64,000 nucleotides of DNA from Pseudomonadota bacterium. GTDB taxonomy: Bacteria > Pseudomonadota > Gammaproteobacteria > Steroidobacterales > Steroidobacteraceae. Under the pieces are notes generated by a model that saw only the letters and a list, made by a program, of their open reading frames with translations, searched no databases and was not told the origin of the DNA. The stretch's first letter is position 1; the number at the start of each line of letters is the position of its first letter. A program made the position numbers and the translations under genes. Positions 8,909-17,209 of this stretch are shown here, one piece after another. The stretch lies in the NCBI GenBank assembly GCA_026398735.1, contig JAPLSH010000019.1, positions 149,304 through 213,303 of the forward strand, given 5' to 3'.

Positions 8909-8984
8909 TGGCGCTCCCTACCGGATTCGAACCGGTGTACTAGCCTTGAGAGGGCTATGTCCTGGGCCTCTAGACGAAGGGAGC
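8909..8984 (-). tRNA. tRNA-Glu(CTC)
   Basis: 76 bases on the minus strand. The 5' end GCTCCCTTCGTCTAGAGG pairs through its first seven bases with GGGAGC plus a terminal pair; the T-arm contains GGTTCGAATCC, and the CCA end is encoded. The anticodon stem TAGCC/GGCTA encloses the loop CTCTCAA, giving anticodon CTC. The arrangement matches bacterial tRNA-Glu, including the GTCTAGAGGCC D-arm. Its 3' end is two bases from the stop codon of the convergent dehydrogenase gene. Confidence 0.93.
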
Positions 8985-9018
8985 GTCGATCCAGGCAGCG
9001 GACGGCCCAGAGCGCGGT

Positions 9019-9046
9019 ATTATAGGCGGCTTCATGCAATGCTCAA
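9019..9046 (-). promoter_or_regulatory. Promoter of tRNA-Glu
   Basis: On the minus strand, TTGAGC (9046-9041), a 16-base spacer and a perfect TATAAT (9024-9019) precede the tRNA by about 35 bases. The same bases read on the plus strand give TATTAT (9018-9023), a possible -10 for pcnB, so the two promoters would overlap face to face. Confidence 0.65.
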
Positions 9047-10589
9047 GACTTCTTTACGCCCGGAACACGCACTCTTGAACGAAGACACCGATCACACCTC
9101 AGCGCAAGCCAACCCGGCCGCGCCCCGCATCATTGGTCGCGCAGAGCATCCTGTCTCGCGCAGGCTGATCGCGCCCAACGCTCTCAAAGTGCTCTACAAG
9201 CTGCGCGAAGGCGGTCATCAGGCGTTTCTGGTGGGTGGCTGTGTGCGCGACATCATGTTGGGCATCGAGCCCAAAGATTTTGATGTGGCCACCAGTGCAC
9301 GACCCGAAGAGGTCAAAAGGCTGTTTCGCAACTGCCGCATCATTGGCCGGCGCTTTCGTCTGGCGCATGTGTTCTTTGGTCGCGAGATTATCGAAGTGGC
9401 CACATTCCGCGCAGCCAGCGCGCCTTCGCAGGGCGAAGAGCCGGATCTAGATCCGGATATCGTGCCGGAAATCGGTGCAGTGGCTGACGATGGCGATGAT
9501 GAGATCGATGCACTGCCGCCTGAAGGCGATGATGATGCACAGGATCGTCAGCTAGATGTGCAAGGTCGCATCCTGCGGGACAACACCTACGGCACCATCG
9601 ACGACGATGTGTGGCGCCGCGATTTCACTTGCAACGCGCTCTACTACAATATCGATGACTTCTCGGTGTGGGATTACACGGGTGGCTTTGAAGATGTTGC
9701 AGCACGTCGCCTGTCGTTGATTGGCGATCCTGAAACACGCTATCGCGAAGACCCGGTGCGCATGCTGCGAGCCGCACGGTTCGAGGCGAAGTTGGGCTTC
9801 TCACTGGCGCCTGCTACCGAAGAGCCCATCGAGCGCTTGCGCGAGTTGCTGGCCCAGGTGCCGGCAGCGCGTCTGTTTGATGAATCACTCAAGCTCTTTC
9901 TGACCGGCCATGGCGTCAAGTCGCTGCAAGTGCTGCGTCGCAGGGGTTTGCTCGGTGTGTTGTATCCCACCGTGGGCGCCTATCTGGATAAGCATCCGGG
10001 CAGCTTGGTAGAGAAGCTGCTGATTGCAGGCCTGGAAAATACCGATGCGCGGGTACTGGCTGGTAAGCCGGTGACGCCGACTTTCTTGTTTACGCTGCTG
10101 CTGTATGGGCCGATTGCCCAGCATATTGAAGCGCTGCCTAGCGATCGTTGGCACGAGACCGGCGCTATTCTCGATGCCTGCGACCGTGCTGTGTATGAAG
10201 CGCAGCAACGCGTCACCATCCCCAAGCGTTTCTCGGTGGGTATTCGCGACATGTTTGCCATGCAGCCGCGGCTGGAACAGCCGCGTGGCAGGCGCGCCTT
10301 GCGCACCCTCGAACTGCCCAAGTTCCGTGCTGCGTTTGACCTGTTGGTGTTGCGTGCTATCGCCGGTATGGCGCCGCGTGAAACCGCGCAGTGGTGGACG
10401 CGCATTCAGGAGGTCACTCCCGAGCAGCGTGCCGGGATGATCGAGCAACTCGAACGCGCCACTGCCAAGCTGGGCAATGGCAATGGTAATGGCAGTGGCA
10501 GTGCCGACGGTGACACCGAATCAGGCGCCAACGGTGCAGGTCCGCCGCGTCGCCGTCGTCGTCGTCGCAGGCCTGCTGGCCCGGCATGA
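9039..10589 (+). CDS. pcnB: Poly(A) polymerase I
   Basis: 516 residues from the ATG at 9039; longer in-frame extensions would run into the tRNA gene. Adds 3' poly(A) tails to RNA, marking it for decay. Class II nucleotidyltransferase signature: LVGGCVRD (64-71) and KDFDVAT (79-85, catalytic Asp pair), then RRDFT (193-197) and the RMLRAARF region. An acidic, low-complexity insert (about 131-171, rich in Asp and Glu) sits between the catalytic and RNA-binding parts. The C-terminus ends in a run of eight arginines, a common basic tail in this family. It overlaps folK by ATGA, the usual gammaproteobacterial order. Confidence 0.93.
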   Translation: MLKTSLRPEHALLNEDTDHTSAQANPAAPRIIGRAEHPVSRRLIAPNALKVLYKLREGGHQAFLVGGCVRDIMLGIEPKDFDVATSARPEEVKRLFRNCRIIGRRFRLAHVFFGREIIEVATFRAASAPSQGEEPDLDPDIVPEIGAVADDGDDEIDALPPEGDDDAQDRQLDVQGRILRDNTYGTIDDDVWRRDFTCNALYYNIDDFSVWDYTGGFEDVAARRLSLIGDPETRYREDPVRMLRAARFEAKLGFSLAPATEEPIERLRELLAQVPAARLFDESLKLFLTGHGVKSLQVLRRRGLLGVLYPTVGAYLDKHPGSLVEKLLIAGLENTDARVLAGKPVTPTFLFTLLLYGPIAQHIEALPSDRWHETGAILDACDRAVYEAQQRVTIPKRFSVGIRDMFAMQPRLEQPRGRRALRTLELPKFRAAFDLLVLRAIAGMAPRETAQWWTRIQEVTPEQRAGMIEQLERATAKLGNGNGNGSGSADGDTESGANGAGPPRRRRRRRRPAGPA

Positions 10590-11071
10590 CGCCGTGGCTT
10601 GCGGCTTACGTCGGTATCGGCAGTAACTTGTCGGATCCGGCGGCCCAGGTCGAGCGCACCTTTGCAGATCTGGCCGCGATGCCGGGGGTGCAGTTGGTGG
10701 CGCGTTCGGCCTTGTACCGCACCGCGCCGTTTGGCCCGGTCGAACAAGATGACTTTGTTAATGCCGTCGCGGGAGTGCTCACCACACTTGCGCCGCAGCA
10801 GCTGCTTGACGCCTTGCGCCACCTTGAGGTGGCACGCGGTCGGGTGCGCAGCGTACGCTGGGGTCCACGCATCCTTGATCTGGACCTACTGGTGCAAGGC
10901 ACGCTGACCGTGGATACAGCCGATCTCACCTTGCCGCATCCGGGCATTCCCGAGCGCAACTTTGTGCTCTATCCGCTGCGTGACATTGCACCCGAGCTGC
11001 ATATTCCGGGCATGGGGCAGGTGGCTCAGCTGGCGGCTAAGGTTGATCCGTCGGGGATCACGCGGCTGTGA
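10586..11071 (+). CDS. folK: 2-amino-4-hydroxy-6-hydroxymethyldihydropteridine pyrophosphokinase
   Basis: 161 residues, the normal family length. Transfers pyrophosphate from ATP to hydroxymethyl-dihydropterin in folate synthesis. Visible signatures are YVGIGSNL at the N-terminus, DDFVNAV, the RxGPRILDLDLL metal-binding Asp pair and LPHPGIPERNFVLYPL. The start overlaps pcnB by ATGA and the stop overlaps the next gene by GTGA, so the three are probably translationally coupled. Confidence 0.95.
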   Translation: MTPWLAAYVGIGSNLSDPAAQVERTFADLAAMPGVQLVARSALYRTAPFGPVEQDDFVNAVAGVLTTLAPQQLLDALRHLEVARGRVRSVRWGPRILDLDLLVQGTLTVDTADLTLPHPGIPERNFVLYPLRDIAPELHIPGMGQVAQLAAKVDPSGITRL

Positions 11072-11724
11072 CGGTGTCCGTGCCACACCGTTACATCGTG
11101 GTGGAAGGCCCGATCGGTGTGGGCAAGACCAGCTTGGCGCGACGCTTGGCTGCAAGCCTGGGTGCCGAGACAGTGTTCGAGCAAGCCGACGAAAACCCGT
11201 TCCTGGAGCGGTTTTATCGCAACCCCAAAGCCGGGGCCTTGCCTGCCCAGCTGTATTTTCTGTTTCAGCGAGCTCAGCAGTTGGCGGCGCTGCGTCAGGA
11301 CGACCTGTTTGCGCCGCTGCGCGTGGCCGATTACCTGTTAGCCAAAGACCGGTTGTTTGCGCAGCTGACTTTGGATGCCGATGAGTTCGGGCTGTATGAG
11401 CAGATCCATGCCAAGTTGGCTATCGATGCGCCGCGGCCCGATCTGGTGGTCTATTTGCAGGCACCGGTCACGGTGCTGATGGAGCGCATTGCCCGCCGTG
11501 GTATCGGCTACGAAGGGCGCATCAGTGCGGACTATCTGGAGCGCCTCAATGGCGCCTATGCGCAGTTCTTTCTCGATTACGATGCGGGCCCTTTGCTGAT
11601 CGTCAACGCGGCGTCCATTGATCCGCTCAATAACGACGCCGATTACCAAGAGTTGCTGGGCGCCATCTCGCGGATGCGCAGCGGGCGCCTCTACTACAAC
11701 CCCTTGGGCAACGCTGGCCTGTGA
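11068..11724 (+). CDS. Deoxynucleoside kinase (deoxyadenosine/deoxyguanosine kinase family)
   Basis: 218 residues. Phosphorylates deoxynucleosides, probably purine ones, for nucleotide salvage. P-loop GPIGVGKT at residues 14-21, then the substrate-binding FEQADENPFLERFY, and DYLLAKDRLF in place of the classical DRS motif. The GTG at 11068 overlaps folK's stop; a second GTG at 11074 is also possible. Its position between folK and panB is standard in many gammaproteobacteria. Confidence 0.88.
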   Translation: MTVSVPHRYIVVEGPIGVGKTSLARRLAASLGAETVFEQADENPFLERFYRNPKAGALPAQLYFLFQRAQQLAALRQDDLFAPLRVADYLLAKDRLFAQLTLDADEFGLYEQIHAKLAIDAPRPDLVVYLQAPVTVLMERIARRGIGYEGRISADYLERLNGAYAQFFLDYDAGPLLIVNAASIDPLNNDADYQELLGAISRMRSGRLYYNPLGNAGL

Positions 11725-11787
11725 CCGCTGCGGCCCTGACGGGCCCGATTGGTTGATTGTGTCAGGCGTCTGATTCAAAGTGCGCTC

Positions 11788-12615
11788 ATGTATACCCACC
11801 TTCAGTTGCGCGATTCGGCACGCCCCCCGGTCACGTTGTCCTCCTTGCACAAGATGCGCGAAGACGGCGAACCCATTGCGTGCCTGACGTGCTACGACGC
11901 CAGCTTTGCAACGTTGGTGGATGAAGCCGATGCCGACGTGGTGTTGGTGGGTGATTCGCTGGGCATGGTCATCCAAGGTCACGACACCACGGTGCCGGTG
12001 ACGGTCGACGATATGGTCTACCACTGCAAGGCCGTCTCGCGTGGTCTGCGCCGTCCGTTTCTGGTGGCCGATCTGCCGTTCATGAGCTACCCCTCGCGCG
12101 AGCAAGCGCTGACCAACTCGGTGCGCTTGATGCAGGAGGGCGGTGCCCGCATGGTCAAACTCGAAAGCGGCGCCGAACAGGTGCGCGTGGTCGAGTTCCT
12201 GGCAAGTCACGACATCGCGGTCTGCGCTCACCTGGGTTTGCGTCCGCAGTCGGTACACAAAACCGGTGGGTTTCGTGTGCAAGGTCGCGAGCAGGATGCT
12301 GCAGCACGCATGTTGCAGGACGCGCTGGATCTGCAAGCTGCCGGGGCAGACTTGGTATTGCTCGAATGCATTCCTGCGGAGTTGGGCGCCGCCATCACCA
12401 AGGCGCTGGATGTGCCGGTGATTGGCATCGGTGCCGGTGGTAACACCGACGGTCAGATACTGGTGCTGTACGACATCCTCGATATTACGACGGGTCGCAA
12501 GCCGCGTTTTGTGCAGGACTTCATGGCGGGTAATGGCACACCGTTGGCAGCGATCAAGGCCTATGTGCAAGCGGTTAAATCACGCGCTTATCCTGCACCC
12601 GAGCACTGCTTCTAA
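11788..12615 (+). CDS. panB: 3-methyl-2-oxobutanoate hydroxymethyltransferase
   Basis: 275 residues. First committed step of pantothenate synthesis: transfers a hydroxymethyl group from methylene-THF to alpha-ketoisovalerate. Signatures are LTCYDASFA, LVGDSLGM (metal-binding Asp), the VADLPFMSY and VKLE segments and LVLLECIPAELG. The ATG at 11788 is preferred because the GTG-led extension from 11749 lacks family similarity. It directly abuts panC with no spacer. The 63-base gap upstream contains a short GGCCC/GGGCC hairpin and a TTGATT hexamer but no clear promoter. Confidence 0.95.
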   Translation: MYTHLQLRDSARPPVTLSSLHKMREDGEPIACLTCYDASFATLVDEADADVVLVGDSLGMVIQGHDTTVPVTVDDMVYHCKAVSRGLRRPFLVADLPFMSYPSREQALTNSVRLMQEGGARMVKLESGAEQVRVVEFLASHDIAVCAHLGLRPQSVHKTGGFRVQGREQDAAARMLQDALDLQAAGADLVLLECIPAELGAAITKALDVPVIGIGAGGNTDGQILVLYDILDITTGRKPRFVQDFMAGNGTPLAAIKAYVQAVKSRAYPAPEHCF

Positions 12616-13467
12616 ATGCTCACGGTTGCTCGTATCGCAGAACTGCGCGCTGTATTGCAGGGCTGGCGGCGTGAAGGCGCACGCATTGCCTTTGTACCGA
12701 CCATGGGCAACCTGCATGCCGGCCACATGAGTTTGCTGGCGGCGGCACGGTTTCGCGCCGAGCGCGTGGTGGCCAGCGTTTTTGTGAATCCGCTGCAGTT
12801 TGGTCCCAACGAAGACTTTGACCGCTATCCGCGTACACCGGTCGAGGATGCGCAGTTGCTGCAGGAAGCGCGTTGCGATCTGCTGTTTTTGCCCACGGTC
12901 GATGAGATGTATCCCGAGGGTCGCGATCAGGCGACGCGAGTGCTGGTGCGCGAACTGTCCGAGACCTTGTGCGGCGCTGTTCGCCCGGGCCATTTTGAGG
13001 GTGTTGCCACTGTGGTGGCGAAGCTGTTTGGCATCGTGCAGCCGGATGTGGCCGTGTTTGGTGAAAAAGACTTTCAGCAGTTCACCATCATCCAGCGCAT
13101 GACCCAGGACTTGTCTATTCCTGTAGAGGTGGTCGGTGCCGCAACGGTGCGAGCAACCGATGGATTGGCGCTTAGTTCACGCAATCGGTACCTCAGCTCC
13201 GAGGAGCGTGCCGTGGCGCCAGTGGTGCATGCAGCGCTGGCCGAGGCAGTGCGGCGTATCGATACCGGCGATGACAACTGGAGCGCCATCGAGCACGCAG
13301 GACACACCACGTTGACCGACGCCGGGCTGCGACCGGATTACTTTGCTGTACGCGATGCGCACACACTGGCTACACCGTCAGCACAGTCGCGCGACCTTGT
13401 GGTGCTGGCTGCGGCACGTATGGGTCGTACGCGACTGATAGACAACCTGCGCGTTACACGCCGCTAG
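12616..13467 (+). CDS. panC: Pantothenate synthetase
   Basis: 283 residues. ATP-dependent ligation of pantoate and beta-alanine. Nucleotidyl-transferase superfamily motifs: PTMGNLHAGH with the HIGH-like HAGH at 34-37, FVNPLQFGPNEDFDRYPR, FGEKDFQQF and LALSSRNRYLS, which serves as the KMSKS equivalent. The ATG is directly adjacent to panB's TAA. No panD is present nearby. Confidence 0.96.
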   Translation: MLTVARIAELRAVLQGWRREGARIAFVPTMGNLHAGHMSLLAAARFRAERVVASVFVNPLQFGPNEDFDRYPRTPVEDAQLLQEARCDLLFLPTVDEMYPEGRDQATRVLVRELSETLCGAVRPGHFEGVATVVAKLFGIVQPDVAVFGEKDFQQFTIIQRMTQDLSIPVEVVGAATVRATDGLALSSRNRYLSSEERAVAPVVHAALAEAVRRIDTGDDNWSAIEHAGHTTLTDAGLRPDYFAVRDAHTLATPSAQSRDLVVLAAARMGRTRLIDNLRVTRR

Positions 13468-13480
13468 CCGCGAGCAGTAT

Positions 13481-14533
13481 TTAGGCCGTCTCGCCCTGCA
13501 AGCGCTGCAGGGCCCACAAAACATGTTCACGAACCAACTCTGAGGCATCGTGCTGGCGCGCGCGCAGCGCCGTCAGTGCCGATTCGCTGGCAGGTCCATT
13601 GCCCAAGGCTACGGCCACATTGCGCAGGAAGCGCTCATGGCCGATGCGGCGGATGGCCGAGCCTTCCATGCGCTGTTCAAACTGCGACTGCGTCCAACCC
13701 AGCAGCTCATGCAGCAGCGGCGCATCCAAACCATGGCGCGTCTTGAAATCCGGATGGCTGGCTGCGCGCGCAAACTTGTTCCAAGGGCACACCAGTTGGC
13801 AGTCGTCGCAGCCGTAGATGCGATTGCCGATCGCAGTGCGAAACTCCACTGGAATGGGTCCGTGCAGTTCGATGGTCAGATAAGAGATGCAACGGCGCGC
13901 GTCGAGCTTATGCGGCGCAATGATGGCGCCGGTAGGGCAGGCGGGAATGCAGGCGCTGCAAGTGCCGCAGTGCGCGCTGGCGGGCTCATCAATGGGCAGC
14001 GGCAGGTCGGTGAGCACTTCGCCCAAGAAAAAATACGAGCCGGCATCGCGTGCGATGAGGTTGGTGTGCTTGCCTATCCAGCCTAGTCCCGCATTGCGTG
14101 CCAGAGCCTTTTCGAGCACCGGGCCTGAATCGACGAACACGCGGTGCTGGTGTGGGCCGGCAAGCTTGCCCAGTGCGTCGGCAAAGCGCGCCAGCGCGGG
14201 TCTCATGATGCGGTGGTAATCGCGGCCCATCGCATAACGCGAGATATAGCCCAACTCCGGTGCACCCAAGACGCTCCAAGGTTCGCGCGCATCAGCAGGC
14301 CAATAATCCAGCCGCAGCGACACCACGCGTAGGGTGCCCGGGTGCAGTTGGTCCGGGCGCGAGCGCAGCGTGCCGTGGCGCTGCATGTAGTGCATCTGCC
14401 CATGATGGCCGTCGGCCAGCCAATCGAGCAGGTGTTGTTCGTCCTCGGGGAGCGCCACGCCACTGACCCCGACAGCAGAAAAGCCGTGCTCGCGCGCCAA
14501 GGTGGCCAGTTGATCTGGCGAGGGTGGGTTCAT
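13481..14533 (-). CDS. queG: Epoxyqueuosine reductase
   Basis: 350 residues. Cobalamin-dependent last step of queuosine synthesis in tRNA: reduces epoxyqueuosine. The N-terminal domain contains VDSGPVLEKALA with the catalytic Asp at 135 and AGLGWIGKH. The ferredoxin-like part has CGTCSACIPACP (C189, C192, C195, C199) and C215 plus GCDDCQLVCP (C242, C245, C249) for two [4Fe-4S] clusters. HEAT-like repeats end the protein. The ATG at 14533 is chosen; only 22 bases separate it from the nnrD start. It converges with panC. Confidence 0.94.
   Translation of the reverse strand: MNPPSPDQLATLAREHGFSAVGVSGVALPEDEQHLLDWLADGHHGQMHYMQRHGTLRSRPDQLHPGTLRVVSLRLDYWPADAREPWSVLGAPELGYISRYAMGRDYHRIMRPALARFADALGKLAGPHQHRVFVDSGPVLEKALARNAGLGWIGKHTNLIARDAGSYFFLGEVLTDLPLPIDEPASAHCGTCSACIPACPTGAIIAPHKLDARRCISYLTIELHGPIPVEFRTAIGNRIYGCDDCQLVCPWNKFARAASHPDFKTRHGLDAPLLHELLGWTQSQFEQRMEGSAIRRIGHERFLRNVAVALGNGPASESALTALRARQHDASELVREHVLWALQRLQGETA
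13493..13513. repeat. Hairpin at the panC/queG convergence
   Basis: GCCCTGCA (13493-13500) and TGCAGGGC (13506-13513) form a perfect 8-bp stem with a 5-base loop inside the last codons of queG, 26 bases past the panC stop. No T-run follows on either strand, so terminator function is only possible. Confidence 0.35.
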
Positions 14534-14541
14534 GGTGCGCC

Positions 14542-14549
14542 AGTATACT
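14542..14549. promoter_or_regulatory. Shared palindromic -10 element of queG and nnrD
   Basis: AGTATACT is its own reverse complement, so both strands read TATACT. On the plus strand it lies at 14544-14549, 6 bases before the nnrD ATG; on the minus strand 14547-14542, 8 bases before the queG ATG. Predicted +1 positions are 14556 and about 14535, implying leaderless or near-leaderless mRNAs. No good -35 hexamer is seen on either side. Confidence 0.5.
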
Positions 14550-14555
14550 AACCCC

Positions 14556-15410
14556 ATGACTCAGCCCGACTACCCGCAGTTGCAGCGTCTGGAACCTGCA
14601 GATATTGCGCGTGCGCTGCCGCCACGGCGGCGCGATGCACACAAGGGTAGCTATGGCAGCGTGCTGGTGATCGGCGGCGGGCAAGGCATGCCTGGTGCGG
14701 TGCGACTGGCTGGTGAGAGTGCGCTGCGCGTTGGGGCTGGCCGCGTCACGGTGGCAAGCCTGCCGCAGCATTTGACTGCAGTGGTGGGCGCACGGCCCGA
14801 GCTGATGTTCATCAATGCGGACGATCCTAAAGCGTTAGCTACAGCGCTGGCTCAGGCTGATGTGGTGGCCATCGGCCCCGGTCTTGGTACCGATGCATGG
14901 GCGCAGTCGCTGTTGCAGGCGGTGCTGTCGCAGAGCCAACCAGCGCAGCAGTGGGTACTCGATGCCGATGCGCTAAACCTGCTGGCTGCAATGCCAGCGC
15001 CTGTTGCGCGGGACAATTGGATACTCACACCTCATCCGGGCGAGGCTGCGCGGTTACTCGGCATCACCACTGCAGCGGTGCAGGCGGATCGTCTGGCGGC
15101 CGTTGGCGCACTGCAGCAACGCTGGGGTGGCGTGGTGGTGCTCAAGGGCGCGGGCACCTTGATCGGTGCAGCAGGGCAGGTGACTTCGCTGTGTGACCGG
15201 GGTAATCCGGGCATGGCGATACCGGGTATGGGTGATGTGCTGACTGGTGCGGTGGCCGGCATTCTGGCGCAGTGCGGACAGCCGCTGCTGGCAGCCAAAG
15301 CCGCAGTGCTGGCACAGGCGATGGCCGGTGATCTGTGCGCCACAGACGGTGAGCGCGGTTTGTTGGCCGGCGACATTGCGCGGGCCCTGCACGCGGTGGT
15401 CAATCCATGA
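14556..15410 (+). CDS. nnrD: ADP-dependent NAD(P)H-hydrate dehydratase
   Basis: 284 residues. Repairs hydrated NAD(P)H. The protein corresponds only to the C-terminal (ribokinase-like) domain of E. coli YjeF/Nnr; the epimerase domain is absent. Motifs: KGSYGSVLVIGGG, LTPHPGEAARLL and NPGMAIPGMGDVLTG, the last containing the active-site GMGD. The ATG at 14556 is favoured over 14532, which would overlap queG. It overlaps tsaE by ATGA, and this order is standard in gammaproteobacteria. Confidence 0.92.
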   Translation: MTQPDYPQLQRLEPADIARALPPRRRDAHKGSYGSVLVIGGGQGMPGAVRLAGESALRVGAGRVTVASLPQHLTAVVGARPELMFINADDPKALATALAQADVVAIGPGLGTDAWAQSLLQAVLSQSQPAQQWVLDADALNLLAAMPAPVARDNWILTPHPGEAARLLGITTAAVQADRLAAVGALQQRWGGVVVLKGAGTLIGAAGQVTSLCDRGNPGMAIPGMGDVLTGAVAGILAQCGQPLLAAKAAVLAQAMAGDLCATDGERGLLAGDIARALHAVVNP

Positions 15411-15886
15411 CACAGCCACTGCTCACCTTGCCCGATGAAGCTGCCACTTGTGCGCTGGGGGTGCGGGCCGCCGTCGCGCTGCCTGCTGCAGTTCAACCCT
15501 TCGTGGTTGAGCTGCGTGGCGAGCTCGGCGCGGGCAAAACAACCTTCGCGCGCGCCCTGCTGCACGCACTGGGTGTTACGGGCCGGGTGCGCAGTCCCAG
15601 CTATGCGCTGCTGGAGTGCTACACCGCCGGTGCTTGGCAGGCGCTGCATCTGGACCTGTATCGACTCAGTTCAGCCGACGAGCTTGAGATGCTCGGGCTA
15701 CGTGATTATCACCAGGGTCGCACCCTATGGCTGGTCGAATGGCCCGAGAAGGGGCGCGGATACTTGCCCGCCGCTGATGCTGTGCTGCACTTCGAGGTGG
15801 GCGCCGACGGGCACCGCGTGGGCTTGGCTGCCGGTTCGCCCGCTGGTTCGCAGTGGATTGGTAACTTAATGCCAGATCTGGAATGA
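15407..15886 (+). CDS. tsaE: tRNA threonylcarbamoyladenosine biosynthesis ATPase
   Basis: 159 residues. ATPase that turns over the TsaB-TsaD complex during t6A37 tRNA modification. Walker A GELGAGKTT, SPSYALLE and HLDLYRL are characteristic, as is the late WLVEWPEKG segment. It overlaps nnrD by ATGA. A 63-base gap follows before the amidase gene; no clear promoter was recognised in it. Confidence 0.93.
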   Translation: MTQPLLTLPDEAATCALGVRAAVALPAAVQPFVVELRGELGAGKTTFARALLHALGVTGRVRSPSYALLECYTAGAWQALHLDLYRLSSADELEMLGLRDYHQGRTLWLVEWPEKGRGYLPAADAVLHFEVGADGHRVGLAAGSPAGSQWIGNLMPDLE

Positions 15887-15949
15887 AAGAATTGCGCTAT
15901 GTGACTGGTTCGATTGATAAAGAGTCTCGCGGGACGTAGGCTTTAAGGC

Positions 15950-17197
15950 ATGTTTGTGCGTTTTTTCACACTTTTGCTACTGCTGGCTGCACCTGCGGCT
16001 GCCGCTGCGCCGGCTAGCGTGCAGGGCATTGAATTGCGCACGGCTGCTACAGGCGCTGAACTGAGTCTGACGATCAGCGGCTACACGCGGCACACGGTTT
16101 TCCTGCTCGACAAGCCCGAACGGGTGGTCATCGATCTACCCAATACGCGCTTGGCACCCGGGGTGCGTTTGCCGCCTGCAGGGGATGCTGTGCAGCAGGT
16201 GCGCAGCGGGCAGCAGCCCGGAGAAACGCTGCGACTGGTGTTGCAACTGACACAGCGCCTGTCCCCGCAAGAACACTTGAGCGTGTTGCCCGACGGCAAG
16301 TCACGCTTGGTGGTGTCACTGGATTCGCGGGTCTTCGCGGCACCTGAACAAAGCACTGCGCAGGCGGGCACACCTGTCACCGCTCCAGTAGCAGCTCCTG
16401 TAACAGCGCCAGTAGCAGCCCAGGTGGCCAAGCCGGTTGCTGCGTCCCCCAAAGGTCGCGATATCGTCGTTGCCATCGATGCCGGTCACGGCGGTCAGGA
16501 TCCCGGTGCGATAGGCAAAGCCGGGTTGCAGGAAAAAGATGTCACGCTGGCAATCGCCAAAGCGTTGGCCGACCGCATCAATCAAACCTCCGGCATGCGT
16601 GCGGTGTTGACGCGTAACAGCGATCGGTTTGTGGTGCTGCGTGACCGTATCGATTTGGCGCGGGCGGCCCGCGCCGATCTGTTTGTCTCGATTCATGCGG
16701 ACTCCATTGGCAACGCGGATGTGGCAGGTAGTTCTGTCTATGTGTTGTCGGAGCGCGGTGCGAGCAGTGAGGCCGCACGCTGGCTGGCCGAGCGCGAGAA
16801 CGCCGCAGACCTTAAAGGTGGCGTGAATCTGGGTGGCAAGAACCAGCCGCTGGCCAAGGTGCTGATGGATTTGTCGCAGACCGCCAGCATTGGCTCGAGC
16901 ATGGAAGCGGCCGAGAGTGTGTTGACGTGGCTCGACCGGGTTGGCGAGGTGCGCAAATCGCGCGTTCAACAGGCTGGTTTTATGGTGCTCAAATCGCCGG
17001 ACATCCCGTCGATGCTGATCGAGACTGCCTATATTTCCAATCCGGCAGAAGAGAAGCAGCTGCGAACCGCTTCCCATCAGCAAGAGATCGCCGGCGCGAT
17101 CCTCGGTGGTCTGACCGAGTACTTCGTGGCCCATCCGCCTGACGGTTCGAACTTGGCAGCGAACAAGGGCGCGGCTGTGCAGGGTCGCTTGCCGTAA
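15950..17197 (+). CDS. N-acetylmuramoyl-L-alanine amidase with AMIN domain (AmiC/AmiB type)
   Basis: 415 residues. Periplasmic zinc amidase that splits septal peptidoglycan. Order: signal peptide (1-20, ending AAAAAPA), AMIN domain (about 24-125), Ala/Pro/Val linker made of repeated TAPVAAPV-like units (about 140-165), Amidase_3 domain (about 172-395). Zinc ligands are visible in IDAGHGGQDPG, the following GLQEKDV and SIHADS. No LysM domain is seen at the C-terminus. It lies just upstream of mutL, as in many gammaproteobacteria. Confidence 0.92.
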   Translation: MFVRFFTLLLLLAAPAAAAAPASVQGIELRTAATGAELSLTISGYTRHTVFLLDKPERVVIDLPNTRLAPGVRLPPAGDAVQQVRSGQQPGETLRLVLQLTQRLSPQEHLSVLPDGKSRLVVSLDSRVFAAPEQSTAQAGTPVTAPVAAPVTAPVAAQVAKPVAASPKGRDIVVAIDAGHGGQDPGAIGKAGLQEKDVTLAIAKALADRINQTSGMRAVLTRNSDRFVVLRDRIDLARAARADLFVSIHADSIGNADVAGSSVYVLSERGASSEAARWLAERENAADLKGGVNLGGKNQPLAKVLMDLSQTASIGSSMEAAESVLTWLDRVGEVRKSRVQQAGFMVLKSPDIPSMLIETAYISNPAEEKQLRTASHQQEIAGAILGGLTEYFVAHPPDGSNLAANKGAAVQGRLP

Positions 17198-17209
17198 ACT
17201 GTGCGGATA

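Noticed and set aside
10540-10586. Arginine run at the end of pcnB as a sequencing artefact or repeat expansion
   Set aside because: Arg-rich tails are common in PcnB, and the codons vary (CGT, CGC), so it is probably genuine.
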